Shown: positions 1-6,590 of the stretch, piece by piece
How the letters are laid out: each line of letters opens with the position of its first letter
Position numbering within the stretch: the first letter of the stretch is position 1
Source of the DNA: CAZBWP01 sp964630265
GTDB lineage: Bacteria > Pseudomonadota > Alphaproteobacteria > Rhodospirillales > Defluviicoccaceae
Reading direction: 5' to 3'
DNA: 18,333 bases
NCBI GenBank assembly: GCA_964630265.1
Contig: CAZVRW010000067.1
Coordinates: forward strand, 1 to 18,333
Notes under the pieces: generated by a model
What the model was told of the DNA's origin: nothing
The model's database searches: none
Seen by the model: only the letters and a program-made list of their open reading frames with translations
Translations under genes and position numbers: made by a program

Positions 1-40
1 CTGGCCTTTGGATCCATAAGTAGAAAAATCTAACAGTGTT

Positions 41-182
41 TATGCAGTCTGTGAAAGCCCAACGAGGTGGCCTTTCATGCTCCCATAAAAGCGGGGGTCA
101 GGCGAATCCAAGAAATCGCTATCATTTCAAGCGCCTGAAGCGGATCGTCGAAGCCGAGTACTGATTTCGTACAGACTGTATA
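41..182. repeat. Imperfect 12-bp inverted repeat pair near the left edge
   Basis: TATGCAGTCTGT at 41-52 is matched in inverted orientation by ACAGACTGTATA at 171-182 (11 of 12 positions). The pair encloses about 118 bases of lower-GC sequence without an ORF, just downstream of the integrase remnant. It could mark the ends of a small degenerate element. One such pair could also arise by chance in this much sequence, so the call is weak. Confidence 0.25.
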
Positions 183-189
183 AGACCGC

Positions 190-306
190 TCATAAATCAT
201 CAACCGGATTCCGGACGCCACTGCCCGCTTTGTTCAGGATGTGGGTCCAAATCATCGTCCCGTTGACGTCTTTATGGCCAAGAAGGTCCTGGATCGTGCA
301 GGCATC
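190..306 (-). pseudogene. C-terminal remnant of a tyrosine recombinase (integron-integrase-like)
   Basis: Read on the minus strand from 306 to the TGA at 190-192, the frame gives 38 residues starting DACTIQDLLGHKDV, continuing GTMIWTHILNKAG and ending GVRNPVDDL. This matches the end of IntI-type tyrosine recombinases, where (R)TIQELLGHKDV is followed by TTMIYTHVLN and a GVRSPLD-like tail. The LGH histidine is kept, but the catalytic tyrosine position (MIYTH in the family) reads Trp. A TAA at 307-309 lies immediately upstream in frame, and no further recombinase sequence could be recognised beyond it. The domain carrying the RHR residues is therefore missing. This is a decayed fragment, not a working enzyme. 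The assignment to the tyrosine recombinases is firm; the integron-integrase subtype is less certain. Confidence 0.75.
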
Positions 307-309
307 TTA

Positions 310-657
310 GCGCCGTGCAGTGGATACGCCGCCTAAAAATGACCGCCTTGGGTCAGAATCCGCCGTCACAGAGGCGGAGGCAACGTTCCGGTATCCTATC
401 CGAAAGCGGGCCTCGGGCAAGCGCGCTGCGTGGCGATCCGCCGAGTCTGCCCCTGGCTACCAGCCGCACAGTCACTCAGGGTTTCGGAACGTCCGCTGTG
501 GATCGCTGAACGGAGCAGCGAGGCGGACGCGCTTTACGCGCGATCGATGTCGGCCTCTCCTCTCGCCGCGTGATGGGCTCTGTCCAGGCGCCGAGGGGTG
601 GCGTGGCTTGTGCGCGTCGCTGGTCCCTGCGGGCGAGCGGGCGGCGGCTGAGCGGTC
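310..657. other. Non-coding stretch downstream of moeA
   Basis: No convincing gene is present. The open frames here on both strands are compositional (Arg/Ala/Pro-rich) and match no family I recognise. The only pattern seen is CCGCC recurring at 329-333, 343-347 and 360-364, inside a segment reading, on the minus strand, GGCGG-(A/T-rich)-TGACCC-GGCGG-TCATTTTT. That vaguely recalls the repeated termini of IS21-type elements. No clear terminator for moeA was found in it. Confidence 0.5.
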
Positions 658-1914
658 TCAGCGCTCCACTTCCGAGAACGGCAGGAAGTCGACGAGATCG
701 CCCGGCGCCACGCGGGTCAGATCCTCCGGCAGTTCCACCAGGCCGTCGGCGGCGACCATGGACGACAGGATGCCCGACCCCTCCCTGGGGAAGCGATGGG
801 CGACCAGTCGGCCGTCGGCATCGGCGGCGAGGCGGGCGCGCAGCCATTCCCGGCGGCCGGCCTTCTTCGTCATCTCGAAATCGGCGGGGACACGAAACAG
901 CTTCGGCGACAGTTCGGCGGCGCCGGCGAGTTTCAGGAGCATCGGCCGGGCGACGCGCTGGAACGTCACCATCATCGCCACCGGATTGCCCGGCAAGCCG
1001 ACGAACGGCACGCCCCGCACCTGGCCGAAGCCGATCGGCCGCCCCGGCTTGATGGCAAGCAGCCAGAGATGCAGCGCGCCGAGGGCCTCGACGGCACCTT
1101 TCACGTGGTCCTCGTCGCCCACCGACATGCCGCCGGAGGTCAGGATGATGTCGTGGTCGGCGGCGGCGCGATCCAGGGCGTCGCGGATCGTCTCGAAGCG
1201 GTCGGGCAGGATACCCAGATCGTCGACGACGCAGCCGAGCCCTTCCAAGAGGGCGATCAAGGCGTAGCGGTTGGCGTCGTAGATGGCGCCCGCCGGCAAG
1301 GGCGCGCCGGGCTCGCGAACCTCGTCGCCGGTGGAGAACACGGCGGCGCGCAGCGGGGTGAAGACCCTGAGCGCGGTGCGGCCGACGGCGGCGGCGAGCC
1401 CCACGTCCTGGGCGCGCAGCCGGCGGCCGCTGGTGAGAATGACATCGCCCGTGCGCATGTCCTCACCGGCGCGGCGGCGATTGGCACCGCGCTTGGCGCC
1501 CGGCCGGATGATCACCGTGTCGCCCTCGACGGGGCAGTCCTCCTGCATCAGCACCGTGTCGAGGCCGTCCGGCATCGGCGCGCCGGTGAAGATGCGCACC
1601 GCTTCGCCGCGCCGGCCGGGCCGGCCGAGGGGATGGCCGGCGGCGGCACGGCCCGTGACGGGCAGTCGCGTCTCGGCCGCGGGGTCGAGATCGTCGAAGC
1701 AGACGGCGAAGCCGTCGACGGCGGCATTGTCGTGCGGCGGCACGTCATGCTCGGCGCTGACGTCCTCGGCGAGGATGCGCCCGGCCGCCCGGCGCAGCGG
1801 CACGGCCTCCACGCCCGCAATCGTCTCCACCCGCTCTTCGAGTAAGGCGAGAGCATCGTCGGTCGGGAGCGGCGCGTCGCCGAACGCGAAACAGTCATCG
1901 GCGAGGCGGGCCAT
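658..1914 (-). CDS. moeA: Molybdopterin molybdenumtransferase MoeA
   Basis: A 418-residue cytoplasmic enzyme that inserts molybdenum into adenylylated molybdopterin, the last step of Mo-cofactor synthesis. Family signatures are present: DNAAVDGFA near residues 62-70 (usually DNSAMDGYA), the MoCF-domain motif TSGGMSVGDEDHVKG in the centre, and GLPGNPVA further on. The length is typical of MoeA. The ATG at 1912-1914 begins MARLADDCF and lies 2 bases after the stop of the VWA gene, which suggests translational coupling. The same open frame runs on upstream, but only as a shadow of the VWA gene. Its position behind a MoxR-VWA pair suggests that this copy serves a specific molybdenum enzyme; that part is inference. 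No paralogue can be checked from this window. Confidence 0.93.
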   Translation of the reverse strand: MARLADDCFAFGDAPLPTDDALALLEERVETIAGVEAVPLRRAAGRILAEDVSAEHDVPPHDNAAVDGFAVCFDDLDPAAETRLPVTGRAAAGHPLGRPGRRGEAVRIFTGAPMPDGLDTVLMQEDCPVEGDTVIIRPGAKRGANRRRAGEDMRTGDVILTSGRRLRAQDVGLAAAVGRTALRVFTPLRAAVFSTGDEVREPGAPLPAGAIYDANRYALIALLEGLGCVVDDLGILPDRFETIRDALDRAAADHDIILTSGGMSVGDEDHVKGAVEALGALHLWLLAIKPGRPIGFGQVRGVPFVGLPGNPVAMMVTFQRVARPMLLKLAGAAELSPKLFRVPADFEMTKKAGRREWLRARLAADADGRLVAHRFPREGSGILSSMVAADGLVELPEDLTRVAPGDLVDFLPFSEVER

Positions 1915-1916
1915 GG

Positions 1917-3086
1917 TCAGCGGCTCAGACTGCGCATGGCACGGTCGAGGCCATCCAGCGTCAGCGGGTACATACGGTTGCCCATCAGCTGCTGCATCAT
2001 CCGGATCGATGCCTGCCCCCACCAGCCTTCCGGCTCGGGATTGAGCCACACGGCATGGGGATAGACGCGGAGCAGCCGCTCCATCCAGACATGGCCGGCC
2101 TCGTCGTTCCAGTGTTCGACGCTGCCGCCGGGATAGGCGATCTCGTACGGGCTCATGGCGGCGTCGCCGACGAAGATCACCTTGTAGTCGTGCGGATAGG
2201 TGTGCAGCACGTCCCACGTCGCCACCACCTCCGCATGGCGACGGCGGTTGTCGCGCCACACCCGCTCGTACAGGCAGTTGTGGAAATAGAAGTACTCCAG
2301 GTGCTTGAACTCGCCGCGCGCGGCCGAGAACAGTTCCTCGCAGACCTTGATGTGCGGGTCCATCGAGCCGCCGACGTCGAGGAACAGCAGCACCTTGACG
2401 GCGTTGTGCCGCTCCGGGCGCATCTGGATGTCCAGGTAGGCCTGTTTCGCCGTGGCCGAGATGGTCTCCGGCAGGTCGAGCTCGGTCGCCGCGCCCTGGC
2501 GGGCGAAGCGCCGCAGGCGACGCAGCGCCACCTTGATATTGCGGGTGCCGAGCTCGACGGAATCGTCCAGGTTCTTGAATTCGCGCTTGTCCCAGACCTT
2601 GACGGCGCGCTTGTTGCGGGTCTCGTCCTGGCCGATGCGCACACCCTCGGGGTTGTAGCCGTAGGCGCCGAAGGGCGAGGTGCCGGCGGTGCCGATCCAC
2701 TTGCTGCCGCCCTGGTGCCGGCCCTGCTGTTCGCGCAGCCGCTCGCGCAGGGTGTCCATCAGCTTGTCCCAGCCGCCGAGCGATTCGATCAGCGCCTTCT
2801 CCTCCTCCGTCAGGGTCTTCTCGGCGACCTTGCGCAGCCACTCCTCGGGGATCTCGACGGTCTCGCCGGCGGGTGCCTCCAGGCCCTTGAACACCTCGCC
2901 GAACACCCGGTCGAACTTGTCCAGGTTGGTCTCATCCTTCACCAGGCAGGCGCGCGAGAGATAGTAGAAGTCGTCGACGCTGTAGGCGGCGAGCCCGGCG
3001 TCCATGGCGTCCAGCAGCGTCAGGAACTCACGCAGGCTCACCGGCAGGCGGGCTTTCTTGAGCTCGAAGAAGAAGTTGATGAACAC
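1917..3086 (-). CDS. CoxE-like VWA domain protein
   Basis: A 389-residue cytoplasmic protein with a conserved N-terminal region starting MFINFFFELKKARLPV. It has an acidic/helical middle and a central Gly-rich block (GTSPFGAYGYNPEGVRIG, about residues 132-152). A C-terminal VWA fold starts near residue 231. The MIDAS sequence reads D237-V-G-G-S241, so the first Ser of the usual DxSxS is Gly. My recollection is that this form occurs in CoxE-type relatives, but metal binding is not assured. Such proteins work with MoxR AAA ATPases in enzyme maturation; the pair CoxD/CoxE matures the CO dehydrogenase metal site. The GTG at 3084-3086 was chosen because the conserved FINFFFELK block begins there. 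It sits 17 bases after the AAA gene stop, with AAGAGG and GGAG upstream. moeA follows after 2 bases. Confidence 0.88.
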   Translation of the reverse strand: MFINFFFELKKARLPVSLREFLTLLDAMDAGLAAYSVDDFYYLSRACLVKDETNLDKFDRVFGEVFKGLEAPAGETVEIPEEWLRKVAEKTLTEEEKALIESLGGWDKLMDTLRERLREQQGRHQGGSKWIGTAGTSPFGAYGYNPEGVRIGQDETRNKRAVKVWDKREFKNLDDSVELGTRNIKVALRRLRRFARQGAATELDLPETISATAKQAYLDIQMRPERHNAVKVLLFLDVGGSMDPHIKVCEELFSAARGEFKHLEYFYFHNCLYERVWRDNRRRHAEVVATWDVLHTYPHDYKVIFVGDAAMSPYEIAYPGGSVEHWNDEAGHVWMERLLRVYPHAVWLNPEPEGWWGQASIRMMQQLMGNRMYPLTLDGLDRAMRSLSR

Positions 3087-3103
3087 GGCTCCGTGCCTCT
3101 TGG

Positions 3104-3955
3104 CTACTGCCCTTCCCGCCGGGCCAGGAAGGCGAGGCGTTCGAACAGGTGCACGTCCTGCTCGTTCTTGAGGAGCGCGCCGTAGAGCGGCGGGATGATC
3201 TGCCGCTGGTCCTTGGAGCGCAGGGTTTCGGGCGGGATGTCCTCGTAGACCAGGAGCTTGATCCAGTCCAACAGCTCCGAGGTGGAGGGCTTCTTCTTCA
3301 GGCCGGGCACCTCGCGCATCTGAAAGAAGGCGGTCAGCGCCTCGGCCACCAGCCGCTTCTGGATGCCCGGGTGATGGACGGCGACGATGCGCTCCATGGT
3401 GTCGCGGTCGGGGAAGCGGATGTAGTGGAAGAAGCAGCGACGGAGGAAGGCGTCCGGCAGTTCCTTCTCGTTGTTGGACGTGATGACGACGATCGGCCGG
3501 TGGCGGGCGACGATGGTCTCCTTGGTCTCGTAGACGTGGAACTCCATGCGGTCGAGCTCCAGCAGCAGGTCGTTGGGGAACTCGATGTCGGCCTTGTCGA
3601 TCTCGTCGATCAGCAGCACCGGCCGTTCCGCGAAGGTGAACGCCTCCCACAGCCGGCCCTTGACGATGTAGTTGGCGATGTCGTGGACGCGGGCATCGCC
3701 GAGCTGGGAATCGCGGAGCCGGGCGACGGCGTCGTATTCATAGAGCCCCTGCTGCGCGCGGGTCGTCGACTTGATGTGCCACTGCAGGAGCGGCGCGCCG
3801 ATGGCGCGGGCGATCTCGTACGCCAGCACCGTCTTGCCGGTGCCCGGCTCGCCCTTGATGAGCAGCGGCCGTTCCAATGCGATGGCCGCGTTGACGGCGA
3901 CCATCAGGTCCTCGGTGGCGACGTAGGTGTCCGTTCCCGCGAAGCGCCTGCCCAT
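3104..3955 (-). CDS. MoxR-family AAA ATPase (CoxD-like)
   Basis: A 283-residue AAA+ ATPase. Walker A GEPGTGKT is at 35-42, Walker B VLLIDEID at 113-120, and a sensor-1 region TSNNEKELPDAFLRRC at about 159-174 carries the usual arginines. The length fits single-domain MoxR/CoxD proteins, which act as ATP-driven chaperones together with a VWA partner. That partner follows 17 bases downstream. The ATG at 3953-3955 has GGGAG about 7 bases before it. A 117-base spacer separates it from the upstream phosphatase gene, so the operon AAA-VWA-moeA may start here. The substrate is unknown. The association with moeA points to a molybdenum hydroxylase-type enzyme, which is inference. Confidence 0.93.
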   Translation of the reverse strand: MGRRFAGTDTYVATEDLMVAVNAAIALERPLLIKGEPGTGKTVLAYEIARAIGAPLLQWHIKSTTRAQQGLYEYDAVARLRDSQLGDARVHDIANYIVKGRLWEAFTFAERPVLLIDEIDKADIEFPNDLLLELDRMEFHVYETKETIVARHRPIVVITSNNEKELPDAFLRRCFFHYIRFPDRDTMERIVAVHHPGIQKRLVAEALTAFFQMREVPGLKKKPSTSELLDWIKLLVYEDIPPETLRSKDQRQIIPPLYGALLKNEQDVHLFERLAFLARREGQ

Positions 3956-4042
3956 GTTTCGGCTCCCGTTGCCCGCCTGTCCCCCGGAGACTAGAAACCC
4001 GCGTCGCCGGGTGCAAGCGCGTGGCGGCCCTGGAGGTGAAGC

Positions 4043-4078
4043 GGCGCAGCGGCGGCTCAGAGGCGCAGCGGCTCAGAG
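4043..4078. repeat. Short imperfect tandem duplication at the 3' end of the phosphatase gene
   Basis: GGCGCAGCGGCGGCTCAGA (4043-4061) is followed directly by GGCGCAGCGGCTCAGAG (4062-4078). The second copy lacks one internal CGG-type triplet. The right copy contains the stop codon of the phosphatase gene (4073-4075, minus strand), so the duplication added sequence just past its end. Confidence 0.6.
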
Positions 4079-4678
4079 GTCGGGCACCTCATGGGCGCGT
4101 TCAGTGCCGCGCAGCATCTGGGCGAACTCCGGGAAGGCGATGGCGATCCGCCGCTGGTGCTCGATCAGAGCCCGCACGATCGCGCCGCTGCGGCCGAGGA
4201 GGTCGTCGGCGATGGACAGCATCAGGGCGTTGGGCCAGCTCTTGGGACGCACCCGCGCGACGGCGGCGAAGGCTTCGGTCTCGCGGCCGGGGTTCTCCCG
4301 CAGCATCAGGATCACCGCCGCCGCCGTCGATCGAGAGATGCCGGCGTGACAGTGGATCAGCAGATGCTCCGTCTGGTCGCCGGCCAGATCCGCGCCCGAC
4401 TCCAGGATGGTGGCGACGTGCGACACCTCCGGCGCCACCACGCCCAGGCGCGGGGCGACCACGTCATCGAAGCGCCACGTCAGCCGCCGATGCGGCGTGA
4501 AGGCCTGGAACGCCACGGGCTCCGGCCAATCGGGATCGAGGATGGAAAAGACATGGCTGATCCCGGCGGCGCTGTGGTCGGGCAGTTCGGCGAGGCCGCA
4601 GATGCTGAGGCGATAGGGGACGAGGGCTTCTGGCTGGGACACTGGCTGGGACACTGGCTGGGTCAGTGGCAGGGACAT
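4073..4678 (-). CDS. Tyrosine/dual-specificity protein phosphatase-like protein
   Basis: A 201-residue protein with the Cys-phosphatase signature HCHAGISR at 109-116 (C110 nucleophile, R116 phosphate binding), followed by STAAAVILML. The N-terminal half has a typical small alphaproteobacterial PTP-like core starting PYRLSICGLAELPDH. A candidate general acid is D71 or D72 in WRFDD. No signal peptide or membrane segment is seen, so it is probably cytoplasmic. The first 17 residues are a low-complexity run of TQP/SQP units made by a 12-base repeat, so the true start is uncertain. The ATG at 4676-4678 is preferred, with GGAG some 12 bases upstream. The open frame extends further upstream into non-conserved sequence. 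The substrate is unknown. It runs in the same direction as the AAA gene, with 117 bases between. Confidence 0.85.
   Translation of the reverse strand: MSLPLTQPVSQPVSQPEALVPYRLSICGLAELPDHSAAGISHVFSILDPDWPEPVAFQAFTPHRRLTWRFDDVVAPRLGVVAPEVSHVATILESGADLAGDQTEHLLIHCHAGISRSTAAAVILMLRENPGRETEAFAAVARVRPKSWPNALMLSIADDLLGRSGAIVRALIEHQRRIAIAFPEFAQMLRGTERAHEVPDL
4631..4678. repeat. Four tandem 12-bp units at the start of the phosphatase gene
   Basis: TGGCTGGGACAC is repeated exactly at 4631-4642 and 4643-4654. Two diverged units follow, TGGCTGGGTCAG (4655-4666) and TGGCAGGGACAT (4667-4678). On the minus strand these encode the start codon and the N-terminal SLPLTQPVSQPVSQP run. As units of 12 bases keep frame, copy-number change would alter only the N-terminal length. 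Confidence 0.85.
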
Positions 4679-4785
4679 GGTGCGGAAGCTCCGGTTGCGT
4701 CGACATCCGCCGAATAACCGCCCCATCCCCCGCCGTCCAATGACAGCCTGAAGACACCCTCCGAACCGGCCCTGCGCCGACGGCG

Positions 4786-5340
4786 TCAAGCCGCCGGCTT
4801 TTCCCAGTCGTGCGCCGCGAACGCCGAATCGGTCGGCGTATCGGCCAAGTGATTCGTGTAATTCGACAAAGTTTTCATGCCGACGCCGAGCACCACCTCG
4901 AACACCTGTTCCTTGGTGAAGCCAGCGCCGAGAAAGGCCTCGATGGTCGCCGGTGACGGCCAACCCCGGGTCTCGACGATCTCCGCCGTCAGCTTGCGCA
5001 GGACCTGCAGCTTCGGGTCGGCCAGCGGTCGATCCTCCCGCAGCGCCTGCACGACGTCATCGGGGGCGCCGAACATGCCGGCGATCATCGAGTGCGCCGC
5101 CATGCAATAGGTGCACGCATTGACTCGGCTGACGGCCAGCAGCACGACTTGACGCTCGACCGTTGAAAGCGAGGTCTCGTCAAACAGCTCTTGCAAAGCG
5201 ATGTACCCCTTCAGCAAGGCTGGCGATTCTGCCATCACCGCCCACAGGTTCGGCACGAACCCGTACCGCTCCTCGGCGCCGGCGAGAACCGCGCGCGCTG
5301 CTTCTGGGGCCGTGTCGATGGAGTGCATTGGGAAGTCCAT
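4786..5340 (-). CDS. Carboxymuconolactone decarboxylase family (AhpD-like) protein
   Basis: A 184-residue protein of the CMD/AhpD-like fold. The redox motif is C76-T-Y-C79-M-A-A-H83 with an upstream Glu (E62), as in the AhpD-type E...CxxC...H active site. This suggests a thiol peroxidase or alkylhydroperoxidase-type activity rather than aromatic decarboxylation. No signal peptide is seen. The ATG at 5338-5340 (MDFPMHSID) is chosen because GAGG lies 8 bases upstream; the longer frame to 5424 is Arg-rich and unconserved. A candidate EcfG promoter lies about 34 bases upstream, which would fit a role in oxidative or general stress. The next gene in the same direction (phosphatase) is 107 bases away. 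Confidence 0.88.
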   Translation of the reverse strand: MDFPMHSIDTAPEAARAVLAGAEERYGFVPNLWAVMAESPALLKGYIALQELFDETSLSTVERQVVLLAVSRVNACTYCMAAHSMIAGMFGAPDDVVQALREDRPLADPKLQVLRKLTAEIVETRGWPSPATIEAFLGAGFTKEQVFEVVLGVGMKTLSNYTNHLADTPTDSAFAAHDWEKPAA

Positions 5341-5373
5341 GGTGGTCCTCGCTCGCTGTCGGCTTTCGGGATC

Positions 5374-5399
5374 AACGGCCGCACCGCGGCCGCCGTTCC
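5374..5399 (-). promoter_or_regulatory. Candidate EcfG (general stress response) promoter for the AhpD-like gene
   Basis: On the minus strand GGAAC (5399-5395) is followed after exactly 17 bases by CGTT (5377-5374). This matches the alphaproteobacterial sigma-EcfG consensus GGAAC-N16/17-CGTT. The predicted transcript start would be about 25 bases before the ATG at 5340. The same bases form an imperfect GC-rich palindrome (AACGGCCGC against GCGGCCGCCGTT), so the match may partly reflect that structure. No matching site was found facing the other way for the small membrane protein gene. Confidence 0.45.
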
Positions 5400-5580
5400 G
5401 GAAGTATGGCGATGCCGTCGGCACCGCCCAACCGCAAACCCGGCATCCCGGCGGAGCGGCCGGTCACATTTGCGTCAGGAGAGCGGCGGCCCCCCATCAA
5501 CGACCGGCCGCCGTTGCCACGCTTGCGTTGGCGCCCAGGCTGCGGTTCCATACGACGGCAACGCAACCGAGGAGCATCGC

Positions 5581-5829
5581 ATGATCGGGGCAATCGTTTC
5601 CTGGTTGATCATCGGCCTGATCGCCGGCTGGCTCGCCGGCCAGATCATCAAGGGGGGCGGCTTTGGCGTCGTCGGCAATCTGGTGTTGGGCGTCATCGGC
5701 GCCGTGGTTGGTGGCTTCCTGTTCCGCCTCGTTGGCCTTGGTCCCACCAACCTGATCGGCTCGATCATCGCCGCGACCGTCGGAGCGATCCTCTTCGTGG
5801 TCCTCGTCGGGTACATCAAGCGGCGCTGA
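5581..5829 (+). CDS. GlsB/YeaQ/YmgE-type small membrane protein
   Basis: An 82-residue, very hydrophobic protein with three predicted membrane segments. These begin at IGAIVSWLIIGLIAGWLAG, then FGVVGNLVLGVIGAVVGGFL, then LIGSIIAATVGAILFVVLVG, and a basic YIKRR end follows. The Gly-rich GxxGxxxGG pattern and length fit the family long labelled transglycosylase-associated, often stress-induced and of unclear function. The ATG at 5581 has a strong GAGGAG site 7 bases upstream. The larger open frame upstream is not conserved. It stands alone, diverging from the AhpD-like gene, and ends 33 bases before a dispersed repeat. Confidence 0.9.
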   Translation: MIGAIVSWLIIGLIAGWLAGQIIKGGGFGVVGNLVLGVIGAVVGGFLFRLVGLGPTNLIGSIIAATVGAILFVVLVGYIKRR

Positions 5830-5862
5830 GCGGTCGGCCCCATCGCCGGCCCATAGCGACCC

Positions 5863-5938
5863 TAGTGGATCGGATCTGAGGATTGGTGCCCAAGCGTCAG
5901 ATCGGTCGATCCACTAAGTTATTGATCTGGTGGTTCGA
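5863..5938. repeat. Dispersed structured repeat, copy 1 (broken by the N gap)
   Basis: The core spans 5863-5916. TAGTGGATCG (5863-5872) pairs perfectly with CGATCCACTA (5907-5916), GATCTGA (5873-5879) pairs with TCAGATC (5897-5903), and TTGG/CCAA close the tip, with only a 3-base GGT bulge. The 54-base core is about 81% identical to 10174-10227, differing mostly in the loop. A weaker shared flank (ATTGAT...GGTT.GA) runs into the gap and seems to resume at 6039-6060, reaching the stop codon of the minus-strand gene. It lies between convergent genes, so it could act as a two-way transcription stop as well as being a mobile or REP-like element. Confidence 0.85.
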
Positions 5939-6038
5939 NNNNNNNNNNNNNNNNNNNNNNNNNNNNNNNNNNNNNNNNNNNNNNNNNNNNNNNNNNNNNN
6001 NNNNNNNNNNNNNNNNNNNNNNNNNNNNNNNNNNNNNN
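5939..6038. other. Assembly gap of exactly 100 N
   Basis: All 100 bases are N, a standard placeholder for a scaffold gap of unknown size. The ten bases before it (GGTGGTTCGA, 5929-5938) are repeated exactly after it (6039-6048), which suggests overlapping contig ends within the dispersed repeat. Confidence 0.98.
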
Positions 6039-6058
6039 GGTGGTTCGAAAGCCGCCGA

Positions 6059-6499
6059 TCAGATGCCGGTCAGCAGGCGATCGACGGTGCGGGTGAAGCG
6101 GTCCGCCATCAGGCGCATGAATTCGAGGCCGACGGTGGGCGCCTCGGCGACCAGTCGCAGGAAGACGTCCTTGGGAAGGACCAGGGCTTGCAAGTCGGTC
6201 GTCGCCATCACCGTTGCCGTCCGGGGCACATTGCACAGGGCAGCGGTTTCGCCGATCACGTCGTCCGCTCCGATCTCGGCAACCAGGATCTGTCGATCCG
6301 GCCGGTCGATCAGGACGTGGGCTTCGCCGCGCATGAGCACGTACACGGAATCGCCGACGTCGCCTTGGCGGAACAGGATGTCGCCCGCCTGGAACTCGAC
6401 GAGCGCACTGGCGAAGGCGAGCAATTTCAGCTTCGAGCGCTCGAGCGTCGCGAAAGCGGCAATGCTCTGGAGATGTTCAAGTTCGTCGTCGACGGACAC
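6059..6499 (-). CDS. Single-domain cyclic-nucleotide-binding (Crp/cNMP-type) protein
   Basis: A 146-residue protein made of one cNMP-binding domain. The beta-roll reads FQAGDILFRQGDVGDSVYVLMRGEAHVLI (two stretches from about residue 36). The phosphate-binding cassette is G83-E84-T-A-A-L with P92-R93-T-A-T-V, so both the Glu and Arg needed for cNMP binding are present. It ends after the C-helix (FMRLMADRFTRTVDRLL), with no helix-turn-helix, so it is probably not a DNA-binding Crp. It may be a stand-alone sensor or partner protein. The GTG at 6497-6499 is chosen because GGAGG lies 6 bases upstream; the frame extends to 6592 without a better site. It diverges from the FecR gene (91-base gap). 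Its stop lies at the edge of repeat copy 1, just past the assembly gap. Confidence 0.85.
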   Translation of the reverse strand: MSVDDELEHLQSIAAFATLERSKLKLLAFASALVEFQAGDILFRQGDVGDSVYVLMRGEAHVLIDRPDRQILVAEIGADDVIGETAALCNVPRTATVMATTDLQALVLPKDVFLRLVAEAPTVGLEFMRLMADRFTRTVDRLLTGI

Positions 6500-6590
6500 A
6501 CCAATCCTCCGTGGAAGCCTAAAGGTTTCAGGCCACGCACCGGGCGACGCCGGCGCCATGGCCGATGTTAGCAGAGAAGGGATAAGGCGC

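Noticed and set aside
57..63. GCCCAAC, which fits the RYYYAAC end of an integron attC site, near the integrase remnant
   Set aside because: No matching GTTRRRY core at a suitable distance and no attC-like fold around it; a 7-base match is expected by chance.
320..1267. 315-codon plus-strand frame at the left end
   Set aside because: Mostly antisense to moeA; Arg/Ser/Pro-rich with no conserved motif.
1915..2841. Upstream continuation of the moeA frame to 727 codons, as a possible fusion
   Set aside because: The extension is a shadow of the VWA gene; MoeA family length and start fit the ATG at 1914.
4788..4802. AAGCCGCCGGCTT followed by TTTT, resembling a small terminator on the plus strand
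   Set aside because: It overlaps the end of the minus-strand AhpD-like gene, and no plus-strand gene leads into it; the stem is only five pairs.
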